Assembly (NCBI GenBank): GCA_946902985.2
Contig: OX336388.2
Coordinates: 1,506,684,545-1,506,748,544, forward strand
Origin: Meconema thalassinum
Taxonomy: Eukaryota > Arthropoda > Insecta > Orthoptera > Tettigoniidae
Reading direction: 5' to 3'
DNA: 64,000 nucleotides
Part shown: positions 44,438 to 55,666 of the stretch, in pieces
Position numbering within the stretch: position 1 is the first letter of the stretch
Layout: each line of letters opens with the position of its first letter
The notes under the pieces: model-generated
Told to the model about the DNA's origin: nothing
The model's database searches: none
What the model saw: the letters and a program-made list of their open reading frames with translations, nothing else
Made by a program: the position numbers and the translations under genes

Positions 44438-45004
44438 AATAAACATGAAGTATAACATATATTTCTCGCCAAATCAATACTTTACTTACATTAAAAATAC
44501 TACAGGTACATGTTTCGGAAAACTAAATGTTTCCTTCCTCAGCCCACTTTTTGGTGTATAACATCAGACTACATCGAAAACCTCACCAAATAACAAAATA
44601 CACATTTCACATTCACTCTCTCATTCTTCTTTTTTTTAGGCCTGTGTCATTAGACACATTAATGCCACTCAAGGAATAAACACTTGTTAGTTGAAGTATT
44701 GAATATGGAGCGAGGAACATTGACATATTTACTCCTTGTTAGTTTCAAAATAGCGCTGCCTTGGGTTTTTGTGGGTATCTACTCACATAACGTAACGGCG
44801 GTGCTTTTGAGGATCCGACCAGCCTTCAGGATGACTACCTAATAGACAGACAGTTTCAACGTGGGTTGCCGAACTGTACACAAGCATCTGAAGATCAGAA
44901 CAACGGAAAACGCCGGAACCGTACAACCTTGTCAAAAGCGGAGAGACATTAACTAGCACCAAGGTAGGGTGATTGGTTAAGGCGTCAAGAAATTTTATCA
45001 TTTC
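44438..45004 (-). mobile_element. Probable Penelope-like terminal repeat fragment
   Basis: It is anchored by the hammerhead motif at 44501-44547. No RT is visible. The rest is unassigned; 44760-45000 contains short open frames only. Confidence 0.4.
44501..44547 (-). ncRNA. Hammerhead ribozyme motif (Penelope-like)
   Basis: On the minus strand: CUGAGGA core (44542-44536), stem II GGAAA/UUUCC with loop, GAAA (44516-44513), then CAUGUA with a GUA cleavage triplet and a two-pair stem III. Stem I can pair GUGGG (44547-44543) with CCUGU (44506-44502) using wobbles. All invariant core positions are present. Confidence 0.55.
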
Positions 45005-45110
45005 AGGGTATATTCATTCATTCGTTTATTTGCAATTGGGGGTGTGTCCCGCGGTGGCATATTAGATATACATAACAAATAAGTAATTGTACATATCAAT
45101 TCACTAACAA

Positions 45111-46885
45111 TTAAACTGGATTATTTACACAAATAATCAGTCTTTTCTTAAACACACCTTTATGTTTGGGAAAAGGCTCTAAGACTGCGGCAGGTAGAGA
45201 GTTCCAATTATCAATGGCACGGTTTATGAAAGAATATTTACCATAATTTGTTCGCTGTGGTCGGCCCTTAACTTTGAAAGAGTGATCGCTCCTACCCATG
45301 TAAGTAGGCTTTTCCATACGTTTGCTAAGCTCACCCCATGCTGGTTGATTTGTATACGTGTTGTACATAGCGCAGAGTCTAGATTTCATTCTCCTAGCCT
45401 CAAGTGATTCCCACCCAAGTTTCTTCAACATACGACTCACACTGCTCCTGGGATTAAAGTCACTGAGCACAAATCTAGCGGCCTTTCTTTGTACCATTTC
45501 CAACTCATTTATGAGCCCTACTTTATATGGATCCCAAACCGCCGAGGCGTATTCCAGAATAGGTCTTACAAGTGACAAACATCCTAATTCTTTAGCAGAG
45601 GTACTACTTCCTTTTAATACCCTCATTACAAAGTGCAGGGATTTGTAAGCTTTAGAAACTACACATCCTATATTACTACTCCATTTCATATCATTTCTTA
45701 CGTGAACGCCCAAATATTTGCAAGAATCTTCTTCTACAAGTATTTCCGAGCCAATGTTGTATTGAAAATCTTGCCTTCGCACTTTCCCTATTTTTATTAG
45801 ACTACATTTTCTTGTGTTTATTTTCATTTTATTTTCAATCGCCCACTTATAGACCAGGTTCAGGTCAACCAGGTTCAGGTCATCTTGAAGTACTGCATTG
45901 TCTTGTGAGTCATGTATCTTTCTATATATTACACAATCATCCGCAAACAATCGACAGTCACTGCGAATCCCATTTGGTAAGTCATTTATAAACGCCAAAA
46001 ATAACAAAGTTCCGAATACGCTGCCCTGAGGGATACCCGACGTTACGGTAATTTCATCCGAGAATCGGCCTTCCAAACTTTCACTTTCTGGGAACGACCC
46101 GTCAAAAATTCTTGGATCCATAAAATTACTCTTCTATCAATCTTCGTCGAAGCTAATTTATGGAGTAGCATGTCATGCGGCACGACATCAAATGCCTTCG
46201 CTAAATCTATAACTACGGCGTCGACTCCATCGTCTAACGATTCGCTAATATCTTGAAAAAGTGAAAGCATCTGACTCTCGCATGAGTAACCTTTCCGAAA
46301 TCCATGTTGCCTATCATTAGACCATGATAATGTTTCCCACTGTTCCCTCAAGTAGTCGCAAATGAGATGCTCCATCTGTTTACAAACGATGGACGTAAGA
46401 CTAACCGGCCTGTAGTTGCCCAATTCAAGTCTGCTCCCTCCCTTAAATATTGGGACTACCGTAGCTCTTTTACAGTCATCCGGGATTTGCGCATTGTTTA
46501 TGGACACATTAAACATCACCTCTAAGTATCGCGCCATGGCCCTACCTCCTAGTTTAAGTACTTCACTAACAATATTATCAGGACCTTTCGATGTATTGTA
46601 ACGTAATTTTTGTAATAGCTTTACAATTGCTGACTGGTTTATTTGGAGAAGTGGAGCCCCTGATTCACCGTTAAGGTCCAACACACAGCTATTGGATTTA
46701 TTGAACACACTACCATAAAATACATTTAATTCATTAGCAATGGCCTGCTTCTCAGTAATTAATTTACCGTCACCGGACATTATCATCGACAAATTATTTA
46801 AATTTCCCTTTCTTCTCCTAACATAACTGCTATTTTTTCCACCCATCGCCTCCCGAACCAAGTAAACCTTGCATATAATTGTCAT
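45111..46885 (-). pseudogene. LINE A reverse transcriptase
   Basis: Two overlapping minus frames (46043-46885 and 45111-46121) cover a full RT: GPDNIVSEVLK, NYRPVSLTSIVCKQME, HGFRKGYSCESQ, motif A VVIDLAKAFDVVPHD, then a frameshift at about 46045-46120, SGIPQGSVFGTLLFLAFIN and catalytic FADDCVIY. It continues through KYLGVHVRNDMKW and RMLKKLGWE to the stop. A single frameshift is the only evident lesion, so this is one of the best preserved RTs in the window. Confidence 0.88.
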
Positions 46886-46889
46886 GAGC

Positions 46890-48412
46890 AGCCCTCTTTT
46901 TTAATGATGATGATGATAATTGTTGTTTTAAGGGGCCTAACATCGAGGTTATCGGCCCCTAATGATCTGGGTGATAGCGAAAATGATAATGAAACGGAAA
47001 CCAGAATGAAAATTAAGTGAGACAGAAAATACTTACAAAAAGGAACTCAGATTGAAACAACTCACAAAATGTTCTTACAAAAGGGAATTTAGAACGAAAA
47101 GATTCACAAAAGGAATAGATTGAAAAATACCCACAAAATGAAGGCTAGGTTCAAAATACGTACAAAATGCAATGTAGCGTCGAAATACCTACAAAAGGCA
47201 ATTGAAATTCAAAATACTTACAAAATGCAAATGAGATCGAAATTACGTACAAAATGCAATTGAGATTCAAAATACTTACAAAATGCAATTGAAATTGAAA
47301 ATACACGATGCAATTCAGATTGAAATATCCCAGTTCCAATCCAAATTATTCACAAATTGCAATTGAAATTCAAAATACTTACAAAATGCAATTGAAGTTG
47401 AAATTGCTTACAAAATGTACAGTAGATTCAAACGACTCATGTGGATTGACAATACTTACAAAATGCAATTTAGATTGAAAATACTTGACAAAATGTAATT
47501 TAGATTCAAAATACCCACAAAATGCAATTAAGAATCAAAATATGTGCAAAATGCCCACCAAACAAAATGCAATTTACATTCAAAATTCGTGCGAAATGCG
47601 GGTTTGGTTGAAAATACTTACAAAATGCAATTGAAATTCAAAATTCTCACTAAAAGGCCCGGCTACCTGCATTGAAAGACTTACCAAAAAGCAATTTAGA
47701 TTGTCAATCTTAACAAAATGCAATTGAGGTTGAAAACAATCGCGAGATGTAATTTAGATCGAAAAAACTTACAAAATGCAACGTAGATCAAAAATGCCTT
47801 AAAAATCGCTAAAAGGGAATTTAGATACACGGTGAACCAAGTAACAAAAACAGTGCGGGAATCTTAAAGAGAAAAGGAAATATAAGGAAGAGAGGAGAGG
47901 AGTGGAGAGGAGAGGAGAGGAGAGGAGAGGGGAGAGAGGAAAGGTCCGCCCCAAATGTAAGGGACAAAAGTGGAAAATGGACCCAGCTCAAGAATCCCTC
48001 GGGGTCGCCAACTCCCGAACTCATCAGCCGTGAGCCCCTGAGGGTGTAGCATTATCTAGGGTGCACCAGAAGGGGTGGGGCTACATACACACTGCCTCCT
48101 TAAGGGCCTTGAGCACAAGGCAGGAGGTGAAATGAAAAGAAAAATAAGGGTGACCCCTCACAGAAGGAGGGTATCAGGAAAGATCAGACAAGGGCCAATT
48201 AAGGCGGGAAAGTGAAAGACTCCCTAGGCCTCGGATAACCTAATACCGTCGGGGTTGGAAGAGAACAAGAGTTGACCAAGGGAGGTCGACAGGAAAGAAG
48301 ACGGAGAGGAGCCCGGCACAAGTAAGTGGAAGCAATGCCGGACTCAGCTGGGGTCCCGTGGTCTCCAACCCACGTCCCACTAGATGTGAGCCCCTGAGGG
48401 GCCTCCTTTTTA
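46890..48412. mobile_element. Repeat-rich insertion in LINE A (non-autonomous element)
   Basis: It interrupts LINE A between positions equivalent to 44239 and 44240 of the + copy. It starts with ATGATGATGATAA and TGTTGTTTTAAGGGGCCTAAC, then AT-rich minisatellite (47020-47830). A GA-rich stretch (47880-47945) follows, then a block (47985-48412) that reappears in reverse orientation at 57455-57865. No coding capacity. Confidence 0.65.
47020..47830. repeat. Minisatellite, about 28-30 bp unit
   Basis: The motif AATACTTACAAAATGCAATT plus GA-rich linker (GAAATTCA or GAGATTGA) is repeated over 25 times with drift. Confidence 0.75.
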
Positions 48413-49830
48413 AGACGAGCTCTCTTGATAAGGACTTAAATTTCAACATATACTTGTCACTATCATGTCTTTTATTGTATAATTTCCTAATTTTCCATTT
48501 AAGACTCCTGATTTCCCGTGTGTAATACTCAGGATCTGGGTTTTGTTTCAGTAATTTATATGGAACAAATTTATCAATAGCGCTATTTAAAATTTTCAAA
48601 AAGTTAGTCCACAGGATATTAATGTGATTTCCTTCCGATGCCCATCCTACAAATAGCTCATTCAAATACCCCTGAAATTTGCCCTGATTCGCCCTGCGAT
48701 ACTAGAATATGATCTTATTTGCTACATCAGAGTCTAATTTTGTAATGTCACCGTATCTAATATTTAATTCAACCCCAGAATGTTCACTAATTCCTGGTAC
48801 TTTCAGACAGTTAATATACAGCTCTACAGGCCTTGCGAGATAAACATCTAAGGTATTATTGCCTCTAGTTGGGAAGTCAACTACTTGGGAAAATCCCCCC
48901 TCTCTTAAGAATGTGTTTGCCACGCTCTGAGCTTGACCACAGCTAGTTGATTCACCAGACCAGTCTACTTTGGGGAGGTTTAAATCTCCGGCAATTATTA
49001 TGCTCTTTTTCATAGCATTACCCGTACAAGTTTTACCATACAGTGTGATCCTTATCAGCCCACTTTAAGAAACTAGCTATATTTTTGCGCACACAAATAA
49101 ATAGCCCACCACCTCGCTTCCCCCGATCCCTTCTGTACATTTCGTAGGATGCCTTGAATTATTTCATTACTACACTGACCGGCAAAAAAAGTGGAACAGT
49201 AATTTAAAAAGTATAAAATTTGCCATGAAAAAGATGTAATCACATTTTAAAAGCTTTTCACGCATTAGGACACACATCTGAAACATCCGTGAATAGAAAT
49301 TGACATTTCTTAGGGTGGTTTATTACCACAAATTACCCCCAATCTTCGATGAGCCTAACAAGCTGTCATGGACGCTAAGGGTGGAAACACTCGTTTTAGT
49401 GACCAGTGTTCCGGTGCAGTGCAGTGCAAACATTAACACTATTTTGTTTGGCAAAAAAAAAAAAAAAAAAACAGCCCTAAAGAACATTAGTAAAATATAG
49501 AAAATTGTTAGATTTGTGAAATGTAACGAAATTTGTGAGTTAAAGCGTGTTGTAAAACATGTTTCAGTATTTTCTGTAGCCAACCATCTAACATTTACAT
49601 GAATAATGCAAATATTGGAAAACCGATACATTTTAGTGGAATAAATTAAGAAATTACATAAAAAATTGAAGTGTTTCACTTTTTTGCCAGTCAGTATATT
49701 TATATCCTCATATAACCAAGATTCCGTAGCAATGACAATGTCCGGAGAATTCGTCTCTACAGGATTCCAAAATTCAATTAATTTATTTCCTAAACTCTGA
49801 CAATTAACCTGCAGTAATCTTAGAGTCTTA
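48413..49830 (-). pseudogene. LINE A endonuclease and linker
   Basis: The minus strand reads IVIATESWLYED (about 49700-49740). After the MITE (49173-49696) it continues to IIIAGDLNLPKVDWSG (about 48955-49010) and NTLDVYLARPVELYIN, then to the linker ending at LVL near 48413. It matches 43330-44239. The catalytic GDLN block is intact; a stop near 48700 and frameshifts break the frame. Confidence 0.8.
49173..49696. mobile_element. 524-bp TA-flanked MITE inside LINE A
   Basis: The left end CACTGACCGGCAAAAAAAGTG is mirrored by CACTTTTTTGCCAGTCAGTA on the right. TA lies at 49171-49172 and 49697-49698, and the uninterrupted LINE A copy (43383-43400) has a single TA there. It contains an A-run (49454-49471) and no transposase. 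Confidence 0.88.
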
Positions 49831-50138
49831 CCTCCGCAGCAAATATCCCGAAGTAGCTCCTTCTGTTCCCGTCGGCTGGCAACCTTTGGACCTGCTCCTC
49901 CTCACAATGGCCGGCACGAACCGATGACCCTGTCATGTAGGCTCCCTAGGTTGAAAGCGCCCCGTCGATTTAAATGCAGCCCGTCTCGGGCGAAGTCACG
50001 GCCACCAATCCAGCAGTCAGCATCTACGTACACTAATCCCAGTTGTGCACAAACCCAGTCCATGCGGTCATTTACAGTCTTAACTCGCCTTAACGGAACA
50101 TCTCCCCGCCGAACAATGCCACTCATTATAATTTTTGC
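49831..50138 (-). pseudogene. LINE A ORF1, C-terminal part of SGNH domain
   Basis: MDWVCAQLGLVYVDADC and GGRDFARDGLHLNRRG (with the DxLHLN block) correspond to 43000-43300 of the + copy. Separated from the rest of ORF1 by the Helentron-like insertion. Confidence 0.8.
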
Positions 50139-52587
50139 ATTTTTAGCCTACTTTCGATTTTTGCAAAAATGAAAGTAGACTTATGAGATCAACACAGGGC
50201 GAAAAAAGTGTGTCTGTCTGTGTGTGTGTATGTGTGTGTGTGAGTCTGTGTGTGTGTGTGCCTGTGTGTGTGTGTGTGTGTGAGTGTGTGTACTCTGAAT
50301 GTCTGTCCCCCCCTATCAATTCGAACACGGTGAATGCGAATTGAACGAAATTTGGTACAAAGGTAGCACTAGCAAAGGACACCTCAGTGTCATATTTTAT
50401 ATCGCCGCCATCTTGACGGAAACGTAATGGCGGCCACACAAATGTTCAAAGGTTAAATCAAATTACGACTAACCTAATCATCCGATCTCTACCAAATTTT
50501 GCAACAACATACCTTTATGGGGGAGCATCCTTTGACCAAACCAATAGGCCATAAGCGTAATAGTTTGCGGATGGCGGCCATCTTTGTGTGAAAATCGATT
50601 CCCCCTATTAATTCGAACACGGTGCAACCGAATGGAACGAAATTTGGTACAGAGGTAGTACTAACAAAAGGCACCTCAGTGTCATGTTTTATATCGCCGC
50701 CATCTTGACGGAAACGTAATGGCGGCCACACAAATGTTCAAAGCTTAAATCAAATTACGACTAACCTAATCATCCGATCTCTACCAAATTTTGCAACAAC
50801 ATACCTTTATAGGGGAAGCATCCTTTGACCAAACTAATAGGTCATCAGCGTAATAGTTTGCGGATGGCGGCCATCTTTGTGTGAAAATCGATTCCCCCTA
50901 TTAATTCGAACACGGTGCAACCGAATGGAACGGAATTTGGTACAGAGGTAGTACTAACAAAAGGCACCTCAGTGTCATGTTTTATATCGCCGCCATCTTG
51001 ACGGAAACGTAATGGCGGCCACATAGATGTTCAAAGCTTAAATCAAATTACGATTAACCTAATCATCCGATCTCTACCAAATTTTGCAACAACATACCTT
51101 TATAGAGGAAGCATCCTTTGACCAAATGACTAGGTCATTAGCCTAATAGTTTGCGGATGGCGGCCATCTTTGTGTGAAAATCAATTCCCCCTATTAATTC
51201 AAACACGGTGAAACCGAATGGAACGAAATTTGGTACAGAGGTAGCACTAGCAAAGGGCATCTCAGTGTCATGTTTCATATCACCGCCATATTGACAGAAA
51301 CGTAATGGCGGCCACACAAATGTTCAAAGCTTAAGTTAAATTACGACTAACATAACCATCCGATCTCTACCAAACTTTGCAACAACATTCCTTTATGGAG
51401 GGAGCATGCTTTGACCAATCTAATAGGTTATTAGCCTCATAGTTTGCGGCTGGCGGCCATCTTTATATCAAAATTGATTCCCCCTATTAATTCGAACACG
51501 GTGGAACCGAATGGAACGAAATTTGGTACAGAGGTAGCACTAGCAAAGGGCACCTCAGTGTCATGTTTTATATCGCCGCCATCTTGACTGAAACGTAATG
51601 GCGGCCACACGAATGTTCAAAGCTTAAATCAAATTACGATTAACCTAATCATCCGATCTCTACCAAATTTTGCAACTACATACCTTTCTAGAGGGAGCAT
51701 CCTTTGACCAATCTAGTAGGTCATTCACCTAATAGTTTGCGGATGGCGGCCATCTTTGTGTCAAAATCGATTCCCCCTATTAATTCAAACACGGTGAAAC
51801 AGAATGGAACGAAATTTGGTACAGAGATAGCACTAGCAAAGGGCATCTCAGTGTCATGATTTATATCGCCGCCATATTGACAGAAACGTAATGGCGGCCA
51901 CACAAATGTTTAAAGCTTAAATCAAATTACGACTAACATAACCATCCGATCTCTACCAAACTTTGCAACAATATACCTTTATGGAGGGAGCATCCTTTGA
52001 CCAATCTAATAGGCCATTAGCCTAATAGTTTGCGGATGGCGGCCATCTTTATGTCAAAATTGATTCCCCCTATTAATTCGAACACGGTGGAACCGAATGA
52101 ACGAAATTTGGTACAGAGGTAGCACTAGCAAAGGGCACCTCAGTGTCATGTTTTATATCGCCGCCATCTTGACGGAAACGTAATGGCGGCCACACAAATG
52201 TTCAAAGCTTAAATCAAATTACGATTAGCCTAATCATCCGATCTCTAGCAAATTTAGCAACAACATACCTTTATGGAGGGAGCATCCTTTGACCAAACTA
52301 ATAGGTCATCAGCCTGATATTTTGCGGATGGCGGCCATCTTTGTGTGAAAATCAATTCCCCTTATCAATTCGAACACGGTGAAACCGAATGGAACGACAT
52401 TTGGTACAGAGGTAGCACTAGCAAAGGGCACCTCATATTCATGTTTAATATCCCTATAGCACGTTGTATTTCAACAAGCTACTACAACCAACATTCGATC
52501 ATACTCCTTGAAAAGGACAAAGAGTTATAACAATACCCATGCATTTAGGAGAAAGTAGGCTATATGTTCTTTACTGAACATCTTGTT
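50139..52587 (-). mobile_element. Helentron-like element with seven 293-bp repeats
   Basis: On the minus strand it begins AACAAGATGTTCAGTAAAGAAC and ends with the hairpin CTACTTTC(A)TTTTTGC/AAAATCGAAAGTAG and GGCTAAAAATG. AAGTAGGCTA at the 5' side and TAGGCT at the 3' side are subterminal inverted repeats. A TG microsatellite (50205-50290) precedes the hairpin. The block CGCCGCCATCTTGACGG starts at 50403, 50695, 50989, 51281, 51574, 51868 and 52159, a period of 291-294. It is inserted in LINE A ORF1. Confidence 0.7.
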
Positions 52588-53272
52588 AAACTTGCTTTTA
52601 GCTTTTCTGCCTAGTTCGTAGAGCTCCCCCATGATGTAATCAGCTGTAGCCCTCTTCTTCAAATCGTTCGACCCAACATGGAGCAACAACACTTTAACTT
52701 TGTCACAGTCCTCTACATTCGCTTCTTCCACTTGTTGGGCAAGCTGGTCAATTTTAATCCCCGGATAACACCGCAATTTCACACCTGATTTCCTCGAGAT
52801 ATTCGCACTCCATCTTATCATAGAATCACCCATTATGATAACTTCATCCTCAGTTTGCTCCTGCACGCCCTCTTCCACACTGATCCCAGTAGAAAGCCGT
52901 TCAGTCACATCCTTCGCCGTTTCCTGTGATTCACGAAGCTTTGTTCTAAGTTCCTGTATTATTTGATCCCTTGCTTTGATTTGCACCCTCAAACAGTCCG
53001 GCGTATCACATACTTTACAAAACCAATTCCCGACATCACAATACAGCGAATATACAGCCGAAGTGAAACCATTTCTCAGATAGTCCACACTGAACACCGT
53101 TCTTCAATGTTTTACTGCACGTCGAACACTTAAACGGTGCCACTGGATCATTTGCCTGATTCACATTTGGAGTAACAGGGCCTGGATTCACTTCCACTCC
53201 ACCAATAACTAGCAACGCAGCTATCACTAGGGCTATAAACCACAAGTTGCTAGGGCCCGTACGCACACACAA
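52588..53272 (-). pseudogene. LINE A ORF1: 2A-like motif, PHD-like finger, SGNH start
   Basis: The minus frame 53036-53272 starts with a hydrophobic stretch and GGVEVNPGP (53203-53177), a 2A-like motif. A Cys/His finger follows: CSTCSKTLKNGVQC and KWFHFGC. After a frameshift near 53095 the frame 52525-53097 gives the remaining finger ligands (NWFCKVC), a coiled-coil-like stretch, and SGNH blocks IIMGDSMIRW and LLHVGSNDL. It would bind nucleic acid or membranes in the LINE particle. No ATG opens the upstream frame, so the true start is damaged or further upstream. Confidence 0.75.
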
Positions 53273-53457
53273 ACACCGGAAATCCCGACTACCCTTCGCA
53301 TACCACAGTCCGATACTTGCGCATTAACACTCCAGAGAACAACCCATTTCAGCACACCTGAGAGTCCGGGAAAAACACAACCTTTCACTTTGACTGCCAA
53401 CTGCCAACTGAAATGTTGGAAATTACCTATTGCGGCGGGGGTTGAGGAGGCGGTTTG

Positions 53458-54998
53458 CGTTTTTAGCCTATTTTCAATTTAAAAAAAGTAGGCTTATGAG
53501 ATCACCTTTTGTCCGTGTGTGTGTGCGTGTGCGCGCGTGTGTGTTTGTGTGGTGTGTGTGTGTGTGTGTGTGTGTGTCCCTAATAAATTCTAAACGGCTG
53601 GAGCGATTTCAATAAATCTCGGTAAGTTCATAGCACTATTCAGGACGACCCCGACCGTGCCCTTCAAATTTCGTTACGTCTCACCAATCCAACATGGCGG
53701 TTGTGGGAAATATTTCACCAGCATTCACTATCTCCGAAACTATTCACAATATCACCCTGGAAATTTTTACAGTGATAAGGAGAACTACTAGAAGTTTACC
53801 TATATGACTTTTGAATAACTGGTAACTACAAAACCAACATGGCGGCCACGCGAATTTGCGACTTTTAAATAGATGTTTCTCGCGATTTAACAAACCAAAC
53901 GCAATAAAACTTGGTACAGTATATGTTTATACACACTTCATAATGCACCTCTAACTTGGGTCAATTGTTTACATAACCACAAGATGGCGGATGTGCGAAA
54001 TATTTCACCGGCATTCTATATCTCGGAAACTATTAGCGGTATCACCCAGAACTTTTGTACGGAGATAAAGGGCAGTACTGGAAGTTCATCTATAAGACTT
54101 TCAAAAACCGGTTAATCACAAAACGAACATGGCGGCCAAGTGAATTTGAACATTTTAAATAGACCTTTCTCGCGATTTAATGTTCCAAACGCAATGAAAT
54201 CTGGTACAGGAAATGTCTATACACATTGTAATGCACTGGTATATAATTTAGTTCAATTGTTTACATAACCTCAAGATGGCGGCTGTGCGAATTTTAAAAG
54301 TAAGTTTATTTCTTGTGTCGTAATCATGCGATCAAAGTGAAAGTTTGAATAATGAACCTGCGCAATAATTTTCCTTTAATGGTACATGACTCTATGGCCT
54401 ATACATTTAACAATCCAACATGGCGACCATCCGAAATATTTACACGGCTCTGAATATCTACGAATCTATTATAGCAATCAAACTGAATTTTTTAATGTTC
54501 ATAGGGGCTATGAACTTAAGTTCACCTATAGGACTTTAAATAACCTGGTGATCGCAAATCCAACATGGTGGTGACTCGAAGTATAAATATTCACATGGAC
54601 TTTTCTCGCAATTTATCCATCCGAGTGCAGTGAAACTTGGTACAGTAAATCCTTATACGAATTTTAATCCACTGGCATCTAATTTATTTCAATTGTTTCC
54701 GTAACCACAAATGGCAGCTGTGCGAAATTTTAAAATCTCCTTATTTCTTGTGTCCTAATAATGCGATTGAAGTTTGAATGCTACATGTACACAATAATCT
54801 TCATGTAACAGTACAAAACTCTAGGACCTATATATATACAATCCAACATGGCGACCATCCGAAATATTTAGTCGGTTCTCAATATCTACGAATGTATTTC
54901 AGCAATCAAACTGAAATTTTGTATGTTGATCGTGGCAGTTAACATAAATAGGATATATGAAAATAGGCTGTATAGTTCTTCACGGAACTACTTGTTAT
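53458..54998 (-). mobile_element. Second Helentron-like element with about 290-bp repeats
   Basis: The terminal blocks AACAAGTAGTTCCGTGAAGAAC (5') and AATAGGCTAAAAACG (3') are homologous to those of 50139-52587. The interior differs: AAGATGGCGG.TGTGCGA recurs at about 53693, 53983 and 54272, with a more diverged copy near 54707. A TG microsatellite lies at 53510-53578. Its 5' end supplies the stop codon of the neighbouring GIY-YIG frame. Confidence 0.65.
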
Positions 54999-55330
54999 TA
55001 TTCAAATGATCTGCTAATATATCAAATAATTCATTAGATTCAAAATTAATCTCTTTTAGATTAATGCATTCCTTTGATCTCTGATAAGTATTGATATGAA
55101 TATTTTCCAAAATATTCATATAGCTGCCCTTCGATGGGTAATGCAAAATTTTGATGTCATTATTTATGTCCGTGAACTTATGTCCCGTTTCTTCCATGTG
55201 TACCGCCATGGCTGAAAACTTCCTGTGTTTTATGGCCGAAACATGCTCAGCATAACGGGTTCGTATGCTCCTACCAGTTTGTCCAGCGTAATTTGAATTT
55301 CCAAAAATTACATCTGAGCTCAGATGAAAT
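54999..55330 (-). pseudogene. Penelope-like GIY-YIG endonuclease fragment
   Basis: The minus frame reads NYAGQTGRSIRTRYAEHVSA, where YAG stands for the second (YIG) motif and the Arg of RTRYAEH is the catalytic Arg. AVHMEETGHKF and a later Glu in ILENIHINTY complete the pattern of Penelope-like element endonucleases. The GIY motif and the RT are absent; upstream sequence (55330-55362 and beyond) reads into terminal-repeat DNA, so this is an internally deleted copy. Confidence 0.75.
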
Positions 55331-55399
55331 TTATAATACCAACTATGGCTTCCACTCTTCAATACAAATTTGTTTTATTTATTTTTTTACTTTAAATCA

Positions 55400-55437
55400 C
55401 ACGATACATGTTTCGGCGCGTTGCCTTCATCAGTCGT
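55400..55437 (-). ncRNA. Hammerhead ribozyme of Penelope-like element
   Basis: On the minus strand: stem I ACGA (55437-55434), core CUGAUGA (55433-55427), stem II GGC/GCC, GAAA (55414-55411), stem III C-AU-G, cleavage triplet GUA, and returning stem I strand UCGU (55404-55401). Every invariant hammerhead position is present and stem I pairs exactly over four bases. It lies upstream of the GIY-YIG fragment on the same strand, as expected for Penelope-like terminal repeats. Confidence 0.7.
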
Positions 55438-55440
55438 TCA

Positions 55441-55666
55441 TAGTTTGCTAAAATATTACACACACATTTGACAACGTCTTATTACACTAACTAAAATCCT
55501 TTTATGCATATAAAATATCGGATTTTCGTCATGACTAGATATAAAATTCTTAAAATGCAGTTCCTTTATTAAAATCCGGAGTTAAAATACTTGATGATTA
55601 GCTTCTTCTACCCATATAATAATACTTTTATTGCAGCTAAACAGCCATTAAAAACATTTAAATATA
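55441..55666. other. 3' flank of LINE B / Penelope-like sequence
   Basis: AT-rich, no gene; probably the LINE B 3' UTR joined to the Penelope-like fragment. The border is not visible. Confidence 0.3.

Larger units (their letters stand above)
45005..53400 (-). mobile_element. LINE A, long copy interrupted by three insertions
   Basis: In minus-strand order: ORF1 (to about 53272), a Helentron-like insertion (50139-52587), ORF1 end and endonuclease (50126 to 48413) with a 524-bp TA-MITE (49173-49696), a repeat-rich insertion (about 46890-48412), then RT (46885-45111) and 3' end near 45005. PHD-like finger, SGNH hydrolase and AP endonuclease suggest the CR1/L2 group of the Jockey superfamily. Confidence 0.85.

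Noticed and set aside
44880..44925. Possible + strand hammerhead (CTGAAGA near 44886)
   Set aside because: The second core box reads GAAC rather than GAAA and no stem I is found.
47821..48052. Serine/leucine/proline-rich minus-strand open frames
   Set aside because: They translate a GA-rich simple repeat (47880-47945) and have no independent support.
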